The notes: generated by a model from the letters alone, not told the origin. A stretch of 64,000 nucleotides of DNA from Trema orientale (GCA_002914845.1 JXTC01000017.1:64465-128464), one strand, 5' to 3'; shown: positions 24,329 to 35,705, counted from the first letter of the stretch. Program-made: numbers and translations.

Positions 24329-24928
24329 CTAGTAGTGGTGAGGAGGAGGAGGGGGAGTGGACGTGTACTCGTAAACTGGAGGAGGTGGTGGAGGAGACTT
24401 ATAGTGATATGGCTCCTTAGGTGGAGAGGGCACGGGTGGGGGGTGGTAGGGCTTCTCTGGTGGCGGTGGTGGTGGAGACTTATAGTGATATGGCTCCTTA
24501 GGNTATGGCTCCTTAGGTGGAGAGGGCACGGGTGGAGGGTGGTAGGGCTTCTCTGGTGGCGGTGGTGGTGGAGACTTATAGTGGTATGGCTCCTTTGGTG
24601 GAGAGGGCACTGGGGGAGGGTGGTAGGGCTTCTCTGGTGGTGGTGGTGGGGGAGACTTGTAATGGTAAGGCTCCTTAGGGGGAGAGGGAACCGGGGGAGG
24701 GTGGTAGGGCTTCTCCGGTGGTGGTGGTGACTTGTAGTGGTAAGGCTCTTTGGGTGGTGGTGGTGAGTGCACTGGGGGAGGTGGTGGCGGGAACTTGTAA
24801 TGGTAGGGAGGAGAAGCTGGTGGTGAGTGTGCATAGCTTGCAGTGGTTTCTGATGGGAAGCTTAGAGAGACAAGTGTTACTAAGAGGGTACTAACTAAAA
24901 GTGCCGTCGGAGACCCCATTTCTACCAT
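24329..24928 (-). CDS. Extensin-like hydroxyproline-rich cell-wall protein (gene 1)
   Basis: The protein is about 199 residues as assembled. Residues 1-30 form a hydrophobic secretion signal (LLVSTLLVTLVSLSF) with likely cleavage near SETTA. The mature part is an array of 27-residue units that start with SPPPPPP and end with KEPYHYK, with a KPYH in the middle. Ser-Pro(n) blocks are sites for proline hydroxylation and arabinosylation, and YHY/YEY motifs are tyrosine cross-link sites used by peroxidases in the wall. The start ATG at 24928-24926 is the first ATG after the TATA box and matches gene 3. A single N at 24503 is flanked by the same 14 bases on both sides, so repeat copy number is not resolved. 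Unlike genes 2 and 3, it has EKPYH instead of KKPYH in its units and VYEY instead of VYKY near the C-terminus. Confidence 0.92.
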   Translation of the reverse strand: MVEMGSPTALLVSTLLVTLVSLSFPSETTASYAHSPPASPPYHYKFPPPPPPVHSPPPPKEPYHYKSPPPPEKPYHPPPVPSPPKEPYHYKSPPPPPPEKPYHPPPVPSPPKEPYHYKSPPPPPPEKPYHPPPVPSPPKEPXPKEPYHYKSPPPPPPEKPYHPPPVPSPPKEPYHYKSPPPPPPVYEYTSTPPPPPHHY

Positions 24929-24979
24929 CGTAAGAATGGGTTTTTGGTACTGCCTACCTATTGAGCAAGGATCTCACCC

Positions 24980-24987
24980 TTTATATA
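24980..24987 (-). promoter_or_regulatory. TATA box of extensin gene 1
   Basis: TATATAAA on the minus strand, 51 bp upstream of the ATG, lies inside GCTATATAAAGGGTG, which is also found in gene 2 and nearly so in gene 3. The upstream GGTAAAGACA and the preceding AAATGTTTTACCG-like text are also conserved, so the proximal promoter has been retained in all three copies. Confidence 0.85.
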
Positions 24988-25209
24988 GCTTTTGTCTTTA
25001 CCGTATTAACAGTAGCTAATTACGGTAAAACATTTGACGTTAATAACCTACGTTAGTAAAGTAAAATAAATATATAAAATCTTATAATAATTCATATGGG
25101 GCATTTGTTTATATGCATCAATTATGCGCGTCAATTTCCGGACCATTATTTTCTGGGGACGTCCTTGATTTGGTTCGTTTTTTGTTATTTAGATTTAAAA
25201 ATAAATAAA

Positions 25210-25559
25210 TAAGAAAAGAATAAATAGAAAATGAAAAATATAACAATTAAGTTGCGTGGTTCATTTGATCTCGTTGACTCTTGTTACATATCTATCTGAA
25301 ATTAAAAATTGTTTTTTATTGCTAGCCAGCTTTCATACTGTAGTTAGGAAAGTTATTTAATTACTATATAATATGTCCCGTTTCTCGAAAGATAAGTAGT
25401 GAAAGCGATTAAATTAAGTAGAATACATCTTTACTTAATATGATTAAAACAAGACAAGGATCTTAATTAGGCATAGTATTTATTTATATTTTTTTTATAC
25501 ACATTATATTATGTTAAAAAATTGATCAATGGGAAATTTCTTCCCCAAATCTAAGTAGC
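25210..25559. other. AT-rich DNA between gene 1 promoter and retroelement mosaic
   Basis: Similarity to the promoters of genes 2 and 3 ends near 25200. Nothing else is recognised before the gypsy LTR piece starts. Confidence 0.4.
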
Positions 25560-25858
25560 TAGATCTTTAATTATCGACAGCCCAGCTTTCATAAATCCAG
25601 GTGTCCGAAGCTTCCGCCTTCCAATCGAAATTTTACTCGACGGAGCTTCGTCCGACGTTCGTTTCGCACACCAACGGTGCCATTAGCTTCGTTTCGACGC
25701 CGCCGTCCTATTCCGACCACTCTTAGCCACTAACTCCGTTCCGGTGAGAAACTCGTTACTATTGCAATATTTTAATATTTAATTTGTAGTATTTTTGTAA
25801 TTATTTCGGAAATAAATTATTTAGCCCGAGAAAATTATACCACGTTAAAGAGGAGGTT
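25560..25858 (+). mobile_element. Gypsy LTR piece upstream of copia fossil
   Basis: The text around 25735-25858 matches the part of the LTR at 36345-36475: a CTCCGGT-like block, then AATTATTT and AGAGGAGRTTGA. It has the same orientation as the gypsy pieces at 27181-29242, so these may be parts of one eroded gypsy insertion interrupted by copia sequence. Confidence 0.55.
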
Positions 25859-27180
25859 GAGATGAGACCTTAGACTTCACATAGTCTACAGAAATAACTC
25901 CCGTTGAGAGTAGTTGTCTAATGGTGTTATGTCTACGACGTATATGTCTAGACTTACCATTATACATGTTACTCTGTGCCCTTCCAATAGCTGATTGACT
26001 ATCGCAATGTATAGATATTGGCGGCACAGGTCTAGGCCAATCTGGAATATCTTTTAAGAAATGGCGTAGCCATTCAGCCTCTTCTCCACATTTATCTAGA
26101 GCTATAAACTCAGATTCCATCGTGGATCGAGCTATAATCGTTTGTTTTGAAGATTTCCATGATACAGCTGCTCCAGCTAATGTGAACACATACCCACTAG
26201 TAGACTTTGAGTCTTTTATATCAGATATCCAGTTTGCATCGCTGTATCCTTCTAAAACTGCAGGATATCTATTATAGTGTAGTCCGTAGTTACGAGTATA
26301 TCGTAAGTACCTAAGTACTTTCACAATTCTTTTCCAATGCTCAGCACTTGGATTACTCGTATATCTACTCAGTCTGCTGACTGTGTAGGCTATATCTGGC
26401 CTTGTACAACTCATCAGGTACATTAGACTACCAATCACTCTAGAGTATTCTACTTGAGAAATACTCTCACCTTTATTCTTATGAAGGTGTTGACTCATGT
26501 CTATCGGTGTTCTAGACACTCTAGAATCATCTTTGTTGAATTTTTCCAAAATTTTGTCCACATAGTGCGACTGATTAAGTATGAGTCCATCAGACATTCT
26601 TGTAATTTTAATTCCTAAAATTACATCAGCTAGACCCATATCTTTCATATCAAATTTGGAGTTCAACATATTCTTAGTAGATTTGACTATCCTGTTGTTA
26701 CTATCAACAATGAGCATGTCATCAACATATAGACATAAAATGACGTAGCCATTTTTAGTGTTTTTGACATAGACACATTTGTCACACTCATTGATTTAAA
26801 AAACCATTAGCAAGCATTACTCTGTCAAACTTTTCATGCCATTGCTTTGGTGCTTGCTTCAAGCCATACAGACACGTGACCAATTTATAAACACAAAATC
26901 CTTGTCCAGGAGCAACAAGACCTTCAGGTTGTTCCATATAGATTTCCTCATCTAGATCTCCATTAAGAAAGGCTGTTTTTACATCCATTTGGTGTACTTC
27001 AAGATTCCGCAGAGCGGCAATCGCAAGTATCATCCTTATGGAATTTATTCTCATCACAGGAGAATAAGTATCAAAGTAATCTAGGCCTTCTTTTTGCCTA
27101 TAACCTTTGATAACCAATCTAGCCTTATATTTATAAATTGTTCCATCTGCTTTCATTTTCCTTTTAAAAATCCATTTCGA
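25859..27180 (-). mobile_element. Ty1/copia pol fossil (reverse transcriptase and RNase H)
   Basis: On the minus strand this piece carries copia reverse transcriptase followed by RNase H. Landmarks are KARLVIKGYRQKEGLDYFDT and FLNGDLDEEIYMEQPEG in the first half and the YVDD polymerase motif at 26719-26730. Further on are [20 protein letters not shown] and TMESEFIAL of the RNase H region. Gag, protease, integrase and both LTRs are absent, and both ends stop abruptly against gypsy sequence. It is a broken fossil with at least one further break. It lies upstream of extensin gene 1 and is not a host gene. Confidence 0.93.
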
Positions 27181-27512
27181 ACTATAGCAACAACGACATT
27201 ACAGTTAATACTACTAGAAAGAATTAAACAGCGTCAACTTACAGATTCGTACTTGTTAAAACAGAAAGGTGAAGTGGAAGATAGAAAGTCCACTGATTTT
27301 AGTATCTCAGTTAATGGGACTTTGAAGTTTAAAGACAGATTATGTGTTCCAAATGAAGAAGGACTCAAGAACGAAATCCTTATAGAGGCTCACACTACAT
27401 CGTATTTATTGCTCCCAGGAACTACAAAGATGTATAATGATTTAAAAATTCCTTATTGGTGGCCTGATATGAAAAAGGACGTTGTATCGAAATGGTATCC
27501 AGAAGTGCGTTA
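27181..27512 (+). mobile_element. Ty3/gypsy integrase zinc-finger fossil
   Basis: Text on the plus strand resembles the end of RNase H and the N-terminal zinc-binding region of gypsy integrase. It includes RLCVPNEEGLKNEIL and PYWWPDMKKDV, which are characteristic of Tekay/Del-type chromovirus pol. The integrase core is missing, and the sequence passes directly into LTR-related DNA. It is a short broken fossil. Confidence 0.8.
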
Positions 27513-29242
27513 ATTTTTGAATTAAAAAAGTGACAATTTTCTAAATATTTCCAAAGTATGATATTTTTATAATTTATGGATTTTTGAGCCCATTTAATAC
27601 TCGAGATCTTGAAACTGATTTCTGACTTCGAATTTGGACTCAGTGAGGTCGAGAGACGAATTTTGATATAAGATATCACTATGTTCTGAAGTGGCACAAA
27701 ATCGAGAAAATGACTCGTGAATAGTGCCGTTTTACGTGCCACAGGTTGGACCCATTTTCGACAAATTATATATCTAATCTAGCGTTTTTGACTGCTCTAA
27801 ATTCAAAGGTGGCACCTATTTCTCAATCTGAGGCTCCGGTGGAAAAATCACTTTTTCAAGTGGACTTATTGGGATCTTGAAACGACCATCTGAACACTCA
27901 GAGGACCAACGGGAGTTTCTTTGAGCGTCATTTGCTTGGTATTACTACCATATCGAGGTAGGAGTTCAATTGCCTGGATTTATACTTGATTTGATTTATA
28001 ATTGCATTACAATTGATTTATGAAAAATCGTGAATTTTGTGACGATTGGTAAATTGTTGAGATATATTGAGTTATACTGGGATTGGACTGCATTGAATTT
28101 TATATATATTTTTAAATTATGATTTTAGGGTAATACAGTGGTGTGATGCCTATGTTACAGTAAATCCCAAAATAATGCCAAGTGGGAATTTAAAGCATGA
28201 TTTGATTATTCCTTGGTACATGGTTATTGTGTACTTTTAAATGTTGTACATACCATAGGATCATACATGAGATACATCTTAAGCGTCGTTGTGTTTAGTA
28301 GGTGGCCAGTATCCCTGCCCTCGGTGAAAGCTCGTAAACCAGTGCGAGGTTTTCTGATTATTCCCTCTCCGTAGGCATAGGTATTCAGTTGCCCCTCCGG
28401 TTCGGTAGGAATAGACACACGGGTATCCCTCTGGTTTTCTGGGATTGCTATCGGGTAGAGAGTACTTAGTATATGTAGTACGAGTTACTCTGGTTCGTAA
28501 TGGGAGGATGTGAGCTCATGATGGGATGGGATGACTTATGATATGTACAATGATGTGGTGTTAGTTTTGATTTTGGATATGTGAATATTCTGGATATCTA
28601 TTATTTTTATAAACTTGGTTTATAAATGGATTTTATAACCATACAAGTTTGGTAAAATTATATCTATTCAAAAAGGTAATTGAATTTCTAGTGAGTATGT
28701 GAATGCTCACCCCCCTACTTCTCCTACTTTCAGGTATTCGTCTATTTGAGGTAGTAGTCTCGTCGGTCGGACAAGCTGCGTAGCTTGTACTTGCTTTCCA
28801 CTCTTCTTCCCTAATAGGTATCCATTAACTCTGTTAATTTCTCTTTCCTTGTCAAATTATTTAGTCAAGATTAGTAAGTTTACTAAGTAGATGTATGAGG
28901 ATGATTTTCTTATTGATTTGAGAACTTGAACTACAAGTGATTTCATGTAAATTATTTTGGACATTAAATTAAAATTTACAGTTTAACTCAATTTACTAAA
29001 ATTGATAGATTCAACAAGTATTCAAACAATATAGTTGTAAATTTTCTTGAACTTTATCGAGTATTTTTCATAAGTAATAAAAAACTAAGAAGGGTTTTGA
29101 ATATTATAGATTTCATAATAATTTGAGAATCAAAATGAAGTTATCTAGTACTCGATTTCTCCTAAATTTAATAAAATTAATATTTATTTATATTTTCACT
29201 TAAAATTACTGAAAGTCACGGTTTTGGATTTCTGGTCGTAAT
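27513..29242 (+). mobile_element. Gypsy LTR, partial (3' portion)
   Basis: It is co-linear with 36880-38683 and with 8150-9850. Shared blocks include GGACTCAGTGAGGTCGAGAG near 27638, TAGGATCATACATGAG near 28256 and CGGTTCGGTAGGAATAGACA near 28401. The terminal block near 29215-29242 is also shared. Being directly joined to a gypsy integrase fragment, it supports assigning this LTR family to gypsy. Confidence 0.8.
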
Positions 29243-29519
29243 ACGTCCCATACACGACTTCAAAACAACTATGATAAGCCTCAAAACAAACGAAAAAAAT
29301 TTAAATGAAAAATCTTAATTCGTAATAAACTTTATCAACTTATACCTATCAATCAAATTCAAGATTAGTTATCAATTTTACTTGATCAGTACACTTCTTT
29401 TAATGGAATTTCTTTTGTACATATAGCCGAAAACGAAATTCAAATTTCCAAGATAACATTTATATTCATATATTCAGAAAGATTATGTGCCCATTTCATG
29501 ACTAGTACTATATTTTATA

Positions 29520-30480
29520 ATTATAAACCTAAACCAAAATTAGTTTGACCAGTAATATGCGGTCTATTAATAAACGTATTATATACATATATATGTCGTA
29601 GTTTCACATCCCATGCACGCATTATGTTCTTGTTGCGGGGGGAGGGGGATTGGGGGGTGGGAGAGGGGACTGAAGCACAATCATTACCATACTCTTTATT
29701 ACATAGTTTCACATCCCATGCACGGATTATGTTCTTGGGGGGGGAGGGGGGGTGAAGGGACATGAAGCACAATCATTACCATGCTCTTTATTTATTTATT
29801 TTTCCATCTTTTTCTCATTCGCAAAATATTTTTTATTTGTATTTTGTAACAGATCATGTGTAGCTAGACATGAGACTCACAGTCGTTGTTGTCTTCAGCA
29901 TGTGGTGTCTCACGTGCAATGACTTTTTTCTTTTCAATTTTCACATTTTTTCTTCTTTATTTTATATTGGAAAGGATGACGTCCCTTTCACGTAATCGCA
30001 AAGTTAAATTACATGCATGTATGGAGCGATTATTGACTAGACGTACGACTATGTACGTAGAATAGTGCTATATCCTTGAGATGGAAATGAGGAGGTTAAG
30101 AGAAGGAAAACAATCGAACCACAATCATTGTTGGGATTTTGACAGCTTGGTAAAAGGATTATTCTTTTATTTCCAGTGGGAATGAAGTGCTAACACGTCT
30201 CAAACACCAATGTCAAATGAATTTGTTAGCTAATTCGGATTAAATTAATTGTTTGAACTTTTCAAACTTGGTTAGTAATGGAAAGATTGGTAATCTTTTA
30301 TGCTACCTGGATTCTCTTTAAGTTTAGTGTTTATGCAACTTTAGTCAAGGTGTGGAGCCAAAATTTTGGATGGCGGGTGTGCTGAATTATTTTCAACATA
30401 TATTATACATTATTAAAGTATTAGTTTTCGTACACATTTTAACATCATATTTGTGTGTGTATATTGTTTTTTCTAATTTG
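29520..30480 (-). repeat. Distal upstream block of extensin unit 1
   Basis: Read on the minus strand this block matches 46450-47060 and 57990-58560, upstream of genes 2 and 3. Shared text includes TAGCTGGATTCT-like, CAATCTTTCCATTAC, TGTTTGAGACGTGTTA, CCCAACAATGATTGT, CACGTGAGA and ATTATGTCGT-like blocks. In unit 1 it is 4.6 kb from the start codon because the gypsy/copia mosaic lies between them. It also contains a local tandem duplication (29597-29800). Confidence 0.8.
29597..29800. repeat. Tandem duplication (~105 bp) with G-runs
   Basis: Two copies start GTAGTTTCACATCCCATGCA-like at about 29598 and ATAGTTTCACATCCCATGCA at about 29703, each followed by ATTATGTTCTTG. Each is then followed by a G-rich tract (29637-29668; 29737-29752) and GAAGCACAATCATTACCAT. 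Only this unit has the G-tracts. Confidence 0.85.
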
Positions 30481-30830
30481 ATAATTGATCATTGTTATTT
30501 TGTGGATATATTATATTCGCCTACGCATTTTATAATCCTAGATGTAAATTGCAATATAGGTTATGAAATTGAAGTACGTACAAAAGGTACTATGCAAAGC
30601 ATATAAAACTGGATTGTTTCGCCTGAAAATAATATCAATAAATTTCAGGAAAGCAAGGATCTTTAAAGACTATAAAGATGTCAAACCAACGACTTAAGAT
30701 CCAAGAGTTTGAGAGTTAATATTACAGGTAAGGAAGAGAGTTACTATTACATACAGAAAATATATACTCATCAAATACTGCTGGTTCAAAAATGCTGATA
30801 AAGCAAATTTTTCTTATAAAATTATAATTT

Positions 30831-30894
30831 GGAGAATCTGACGTATATAACTAATAAAAAATGGAGAATCTGACGTATATAACTAATAAAAAAT
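30831..30894. repeat. Perfect 2 x 32-bp tandem duplication
   Basis: The 32-bp unit starting GGAGAATCTGACGTATATAA occurs twice head-to-tail with no differences, so it is probably recent. The surrounding 30480-31230 is AT-rich and holds no recognised gene. Confidence 0.9.
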
Positions 30895-31234
30895 TATCAA
30901 ATACAAATGCCTAAATAAAAATTTGGCAGGGTTGTTAGCATGCATTTTTGGATTATTTGGAAAATTGTAGTAAATCTCTAGTGTCTGCAGGGAAGAGGTT
31001 GGAGACCAGCTAAGACAGTGACACGCAAGTACTTGTAGATGGTCTAATAACTTGGTTTTTCTAGTATGAATACGTGTAATCTATGACAAATTGGTCAACT
31101 ATGCCTCACTATTTTACAAAATTTAATGCCAAGATACACATGGTGGGCACCATATATTATGCTTAGAAATCCACTCTAGCTAGCATGTTTCCAAACATAA
31201 TTATTAATGTGGTCACAGGCTTAGTATTAACGAT

Positions 31235-33132
31235 GTTACGACCAGAAATCTAAAACTGTAACTTTTAGTAATTTTAAGTAAAAATATAATAAAATATTAA
31301 TTTTACGAAATTCAGAAAAAATCAAATATTAGATAATTTCGTTTTGATACTCAAATCATTATAAAATCTATAACCATTAAAACTCTTATTAGTTTTAATT
31401 ACTCAAGAAAAATATTCATCAAAGTTTAAGAAAATTTCTAGTAATATTATTTGGAAACTTGTTGAGAAATCATAAATTTTGGTAATTTGAGTTTAATTGA
31501 AAACTTTAGTCCAATGTCCAAAATAGGTTACATAAAATCACTTTAGTTTCAAATACTTAATTTAACAACAAAATAATCCTCATATATCTTATTAAATTTA
31601 CTAATTTTGGCTAAATAATTGGATATGGAAAGAAAGTTAACAGAGTATAGACACTCACCAGGGAATAGGAGTAGGAATGTAAGTACAAGCTACACAGTTT
31701 GTCTAACTACTAGGATAACTACCTCAAATACACAAATACTTGAAAGTGGAAGAAGTAGAGGGTGAGCAGTAGGGTATGAGTATTCACATGTCTAGTAGAA
31801 ATTCAATTATCTTTTTGAATTGATGCAATTTTATCAAATCTGCATAGTTAATACCTTTTTCCAAAATTTATTTATAAACCAAGTTTATAAAATAATTGAT
31901 ATCTAGAATAATCACATATTCAAAACCAAAACCAGAACCACAAAATTGTACATATTACAAATCATTTCACATCATCTCATCACGAACCAGAGTAACTCGT
32001 ACTACTGTACTAAGTACTCTCTACCTGATACCTATCCCAGCAAATTGGAGGGACACCCATGTGTTTATACTTACTGAACTGAAGAGGCAATTAAATGCCT
32101 ACACCTACCGAGTGGGGGTAATCAGAAGACCACGCTTGGGTTTATGGGCTCTCACCGAGGGTGGAGGTGTTGGCCGTCTACTAAACACCATGATGCCTAA
32201 GATGTATCTCATGTGTGACTCTATGATATGTACAAAATGTAATAGGATATGTAATAACCATGCAAAATATAACCAAATAATATTTTAAAAACTCTACTTG
32301 ATATTATTCTAGAATGGACTATACTATGGGCAGCAAATCCATCGTATCACCCATAATCACGATTTTATAAATATGTATAGAAGTCACACAGTCTAATTCC
32401 AGAATAATCCAAGATTTTCCCACAGTTTATCAAAATATCGTTTTCTTCACGATTTTTCACCAAATAGTCATAATGCAAAATTTATGCTAAAACATGTCTA
32501 AAACCAGGTAATTGAACTTCTATCTTAAAATAGTAGCTATACTAAGCTAATGACACTCGAAGAAATTCTCGTTGGTCACTTGGATGCTCAAAAAGTTGTT
32601 TCATAATTCCTATAAGCTCACTTTAAAAAGTGACTTTTCCAACAGAGCCTCAAAATAGAAAATAGACATCACCGCTGAATTCTTAGCGCCTAAAATCATT
32701 AGGTTAGATATACAATTTATTAAATTTGGGTCCCGGGACAAGACCTGATCAGTGACACGTAAAACAGTACTATTCATGAGTCTCGTACCTCAATTTTCGT
32801 GTTACTTTAAAACATAGTTATATTTTATATCAAAGTTCGTCTCTCAACCTCACTGAGTCCGAATTCGAAGTCACAATTCAGTTTCAAAGTCCCGACCTTT
32901 AAATAGGCTTAAAATATAGGAATTACAAAAATGTCTTTTTTGGAATTTATTTGGAAAATGTCCACTTTTCAAAGTATTTAGAAAATATCATCTTTGATGA
33001 ATATTTAAAACAATATCACTTTTTTGAAATATTTCAAAAAATATCGTTGTCACATAATTATTTAGGAAATATCACTTTCGAAAATATTTGAAAAAATATC
33101 AATTTTGTTGTTTATTTGTAAAAATGTCTTAA
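31235..33132 (-). mobile_element. Partial gypsy LTR, minus strand
   Basis: The minus strand matches the 3' two-thirds of the LTR at 35706-38683. The match runs from the region equivalent to about 36690 (here about 33130) to the end TGTTACGACC at 31235. Shared blocks include GGTCGTAACA at the end, the reverse of CTCACTGAGTCC near 32860, and the TAGGATATG/ATCATG region. The 5' part is missing. It is an old fossil with no coding content. Confidence 0.75.
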
Positions 33133-33746
33133 ATATTACCTTATATAGGTTAATTAATTGTAAAATAATATTCTGAGATTTAAGTATTCTAGAATTTTAT
33201 ACCAAAAATTCAGACCGCAAAATAATAGTTCTAAAATTAATAATTTGTAAAGTTTGATATTTTGGATTAACTTTTTGACACTAATATCCTCTATCAAAAT
33301 TGGGATAGTCTTGTTCTTTTCCTTAATTTGGAGGGTTTATTTTCTTTTCATGGCTAAAACAATTCAAAATGTCAACACATGACATTAATTTTCACAAATT
33401 CTTAATTTCATGATATTATTTTAAAAAATCCCAACTTCGGGTTTAATTTAGACCACCCAAATTTAGGGTATTTTTTTCGCAATTTACCCCTATATTAGTG
33501 AAAATTTAAATTAAACCTAAAGATCAACTCGAACAATTCTAACTTAAAGAACTAGCTAACACATAATATCTAATCCTAACTAAAACAAAGACCAAATCAT
33601 CAGTTAAACATTCAATTCATTCTTCATGCATTTCATTAACGTTATCTTTGGTTTTGATTTCTTGACCGTGATATTGAAATAAGGAAAAGATGAAAGTAAA
33701 CATAATAGTACATGAAGTTGAACTAATTAATTTATAGATAAATAAA
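33133..33746. other. AT-rich DNA, no gene seen
   Basis: No coding region recognised. The text is AT-rich with degraded repeats of unknown origin. Confidence 0.4.
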
Positions 33747-33935
33747 CAAAATATAAGGAACGTTACATTGTATCCCATTTATTCTACAGAACTAATTTCT
33801 TTGATGAGGTCTCTCATCATGCATAAGACGTAAAAAGCATACAAAATATTAGGAGCATTACATTTTATCCCATTTATTCTATAGGACTAATATCCTTGAT
33901 GAGGTCTCTCATCATGCATAAGACATAAAAATTAA
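33747..33935. repeat. Tandem duplication, 95-bp period
   Basis: Two imperfect copies, each with TATCCCATTTATTCTA and GATGAGGTCTCTCATCATGC, lie 95 bp apart. It is immediately followed by the hAT element. Confidence 0.85.
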
Positions 33936-33980
33936 CGGGTTGGCAATGCATAGGACTAATGTCCTTGGGTTTATGAGAAC

Positions 33981-34772
33981 TAGAGTTGACAATTTGTGAC
34001 ACGACATGACAATATGACTCGAAACTCACACGAAATTAACGGATTTGAGTTTAGCTTAATCGTGTTCGTATCGTATTCGGGTTAGAGATATTGACCCATT
34101 TAATTTACGGGTCGTATTCGGGTTGAATCTGTCAACACGAAAATGACCCGTTTAGTAAACGGATCGTGTCGTGTCGTATCGTATCAACCTGTTTATAAAG
34201 GGGTCGTGTTCATGTCATAATTTCTGACTCGTTTATTTTAAAGAGAAATTTAGGTGGATGACCAATATTTTAAATTTGATTAAGTAGATGTCTACTTTTT
34301 AAATTTTATAGCTAAATATCTAGATATATATATTTTTACACTTAGTAGATAATATATCTACCAATTTCAGTTACTGTACTGAAACGTACTGGGTATATAA
34401 TTTTTTATACTTGGTATATAAAATTTTACACTTAGTATATAAACATACATACCGGATATTTTGCTATAATATTTGATAAAAGGGATATTTACTTAAATTA
34501 GGCCCAAAATTTGGTCATATTTCTATAGGGCCCTTTATTAAACAGATCGTGTTCGGGTCACAGGTCAAAGGTCACGTGTCATAGGTCAATATGACCTATT
34601 TAATAAATGGGTTACACAGGTCATGTCGTGTCAACCTGTTTATAAACGGGTCGTGTTCGTGTCATAATTTCTGACCCATTGAACGGGTTGTATTTGGGTT
34701 GATCATTCACCTGTTATACGTATACATCGATACGACACGAACACGACTTATGGATACGAATTGCCATCCCCA
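33981..34772. mobile_element. Non-autonomous hAT element
   Basis: The termini are TAGAGTTGACAATTTG at the left and, on the opposite strand at the right, TGGGGATGGCAATTCG. These match the plant hAT consensus TAGGGGTGGCAATTCG. The 8-bp flanks ATGAGAAC (33973-33980) and GTGAGGAC (34773-34780) agree at six of eight positions, consistent with an old hAT target duplication. The body is dense in GTGTCGTGTC and AACGGGTCGTGTTCG repeats and has no coding potential. A 291-bp MITE is nested at 34243-34533. Confidence 0.8.
34243..34533. mobile_element. MITE copy A, nested in the hAT element
   Basis: It is a diverged duplicate of the MITE at 35820-36101, starting GAGAAATTTAGGTGG and ending TTTGGTCATATTTCTATAGG. 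The interruption of the hAT subterminal repeats on both sides shows it inserted into the hAT element, so it is the younger of the two. Confidence 0.75.
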
Positions 34773-34780
34773 GTGAGGAC

Positions 34781-35705
34781 ACTACATTATTTACAAAGAA
34801 AAAATTATAGTCAAGGTAAGAAAATTGGAAAATAGAAATAAGTAAATACTATGGCATGTTCGGTTAAAAGTAATTAAATACTTTTTCACTTGATATAAGT
34901 GAGAAAAAAAAATGAAAACATACAGGAAAATCTTGTTTGGTAAGCTCATTTTACTTTTTGTTTTCTAATTTTTAAACAAGATTAATTTGGAAATAGAATT
35001 TTCTCACTTTCATAATTTTTTGAAATACTTTTTCTTTCTTTTTTCTTTTCTTTCTCAAACGCACTCTCCATGGCATATCTATCCCCTCCATCTCTATAGT
35101 TTTTCTCTCCATCTTTTCAACCTCCATTTCTTTGGCTGATCACTCTAGATCGATTGCCTCCATTTTTTCTTTGGTAAGGAAAATCTCTATTGCAACTAGT
35201 AGATGTAGTCTTTCTTCGGCCGATCACTCTAGATTACCTCTATTTTTGCTTAATGTGATAAAATAAATCTCCATTGGAACCAGTAGATGTAGTCTCTATC
35301 TCTTCTAATATGAAATATTTCTCTATAATGTTAGAAAATTTTCTCTTCTCTCTAGTTAAAAGCTATGGGATTTGTTTAAGAAAGAGAAAAACTAGATCTG
35401 ATTATTAACTTTTGGGTTTTTTTTTTTAAATAAAAAAAGCATGAATTAAAAATAAACAATAAATATTAGAAGATATAAAATAATAGCAGGAGACTAAATA
35501 TAGAAATAAAATTTTCTTTCTCTCACTTCTTTTGTGAACTCATTTCTTAATTTTCCTCTCTTCTTGATTTATTTCTACTATTCTCTTCTCTGGCCTTCTT
35601 TATATGGATGCTTAGATACATAGCGTAGGGGGTGATGCTTAGATACGTAACTTAGGGGGAGAATGAAGGCTAATTACATAGTACATCTTTATACATATGA
35701 TTAGG
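34781..35705. repeat. AT-rich DNA with an 84-bp tandem duplication (35134-35300)
   Basis: Two imperfect copies each begin with GGCTGATCACTCTAGAT or GGCCGATCACTCTAGAT (35134 and 35218) and end with CAGTAGATGTAGTCTC-like text. The rest of the interval has no recognised gene. Confidence 0.7.

Noticed and set aside
24335-24834. Long open frames antisense to or out of frame with extensin gene 1 (Arg/Trp- or His/Thr-rich)
   Set aside because: They result from the repeated proline codons; they have no start context, domain or conservation of their own.
27422-27742. 106-residue frame on the minus strand
   Set aside because: It runs across the gypsy integrase fossil and LTR in the wrong orientation.
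30352-30606. 84-residue frame on the plus strand
   Set aside because: It overlaps the duplicated upstream block, where sister copies have no equivalent frame.
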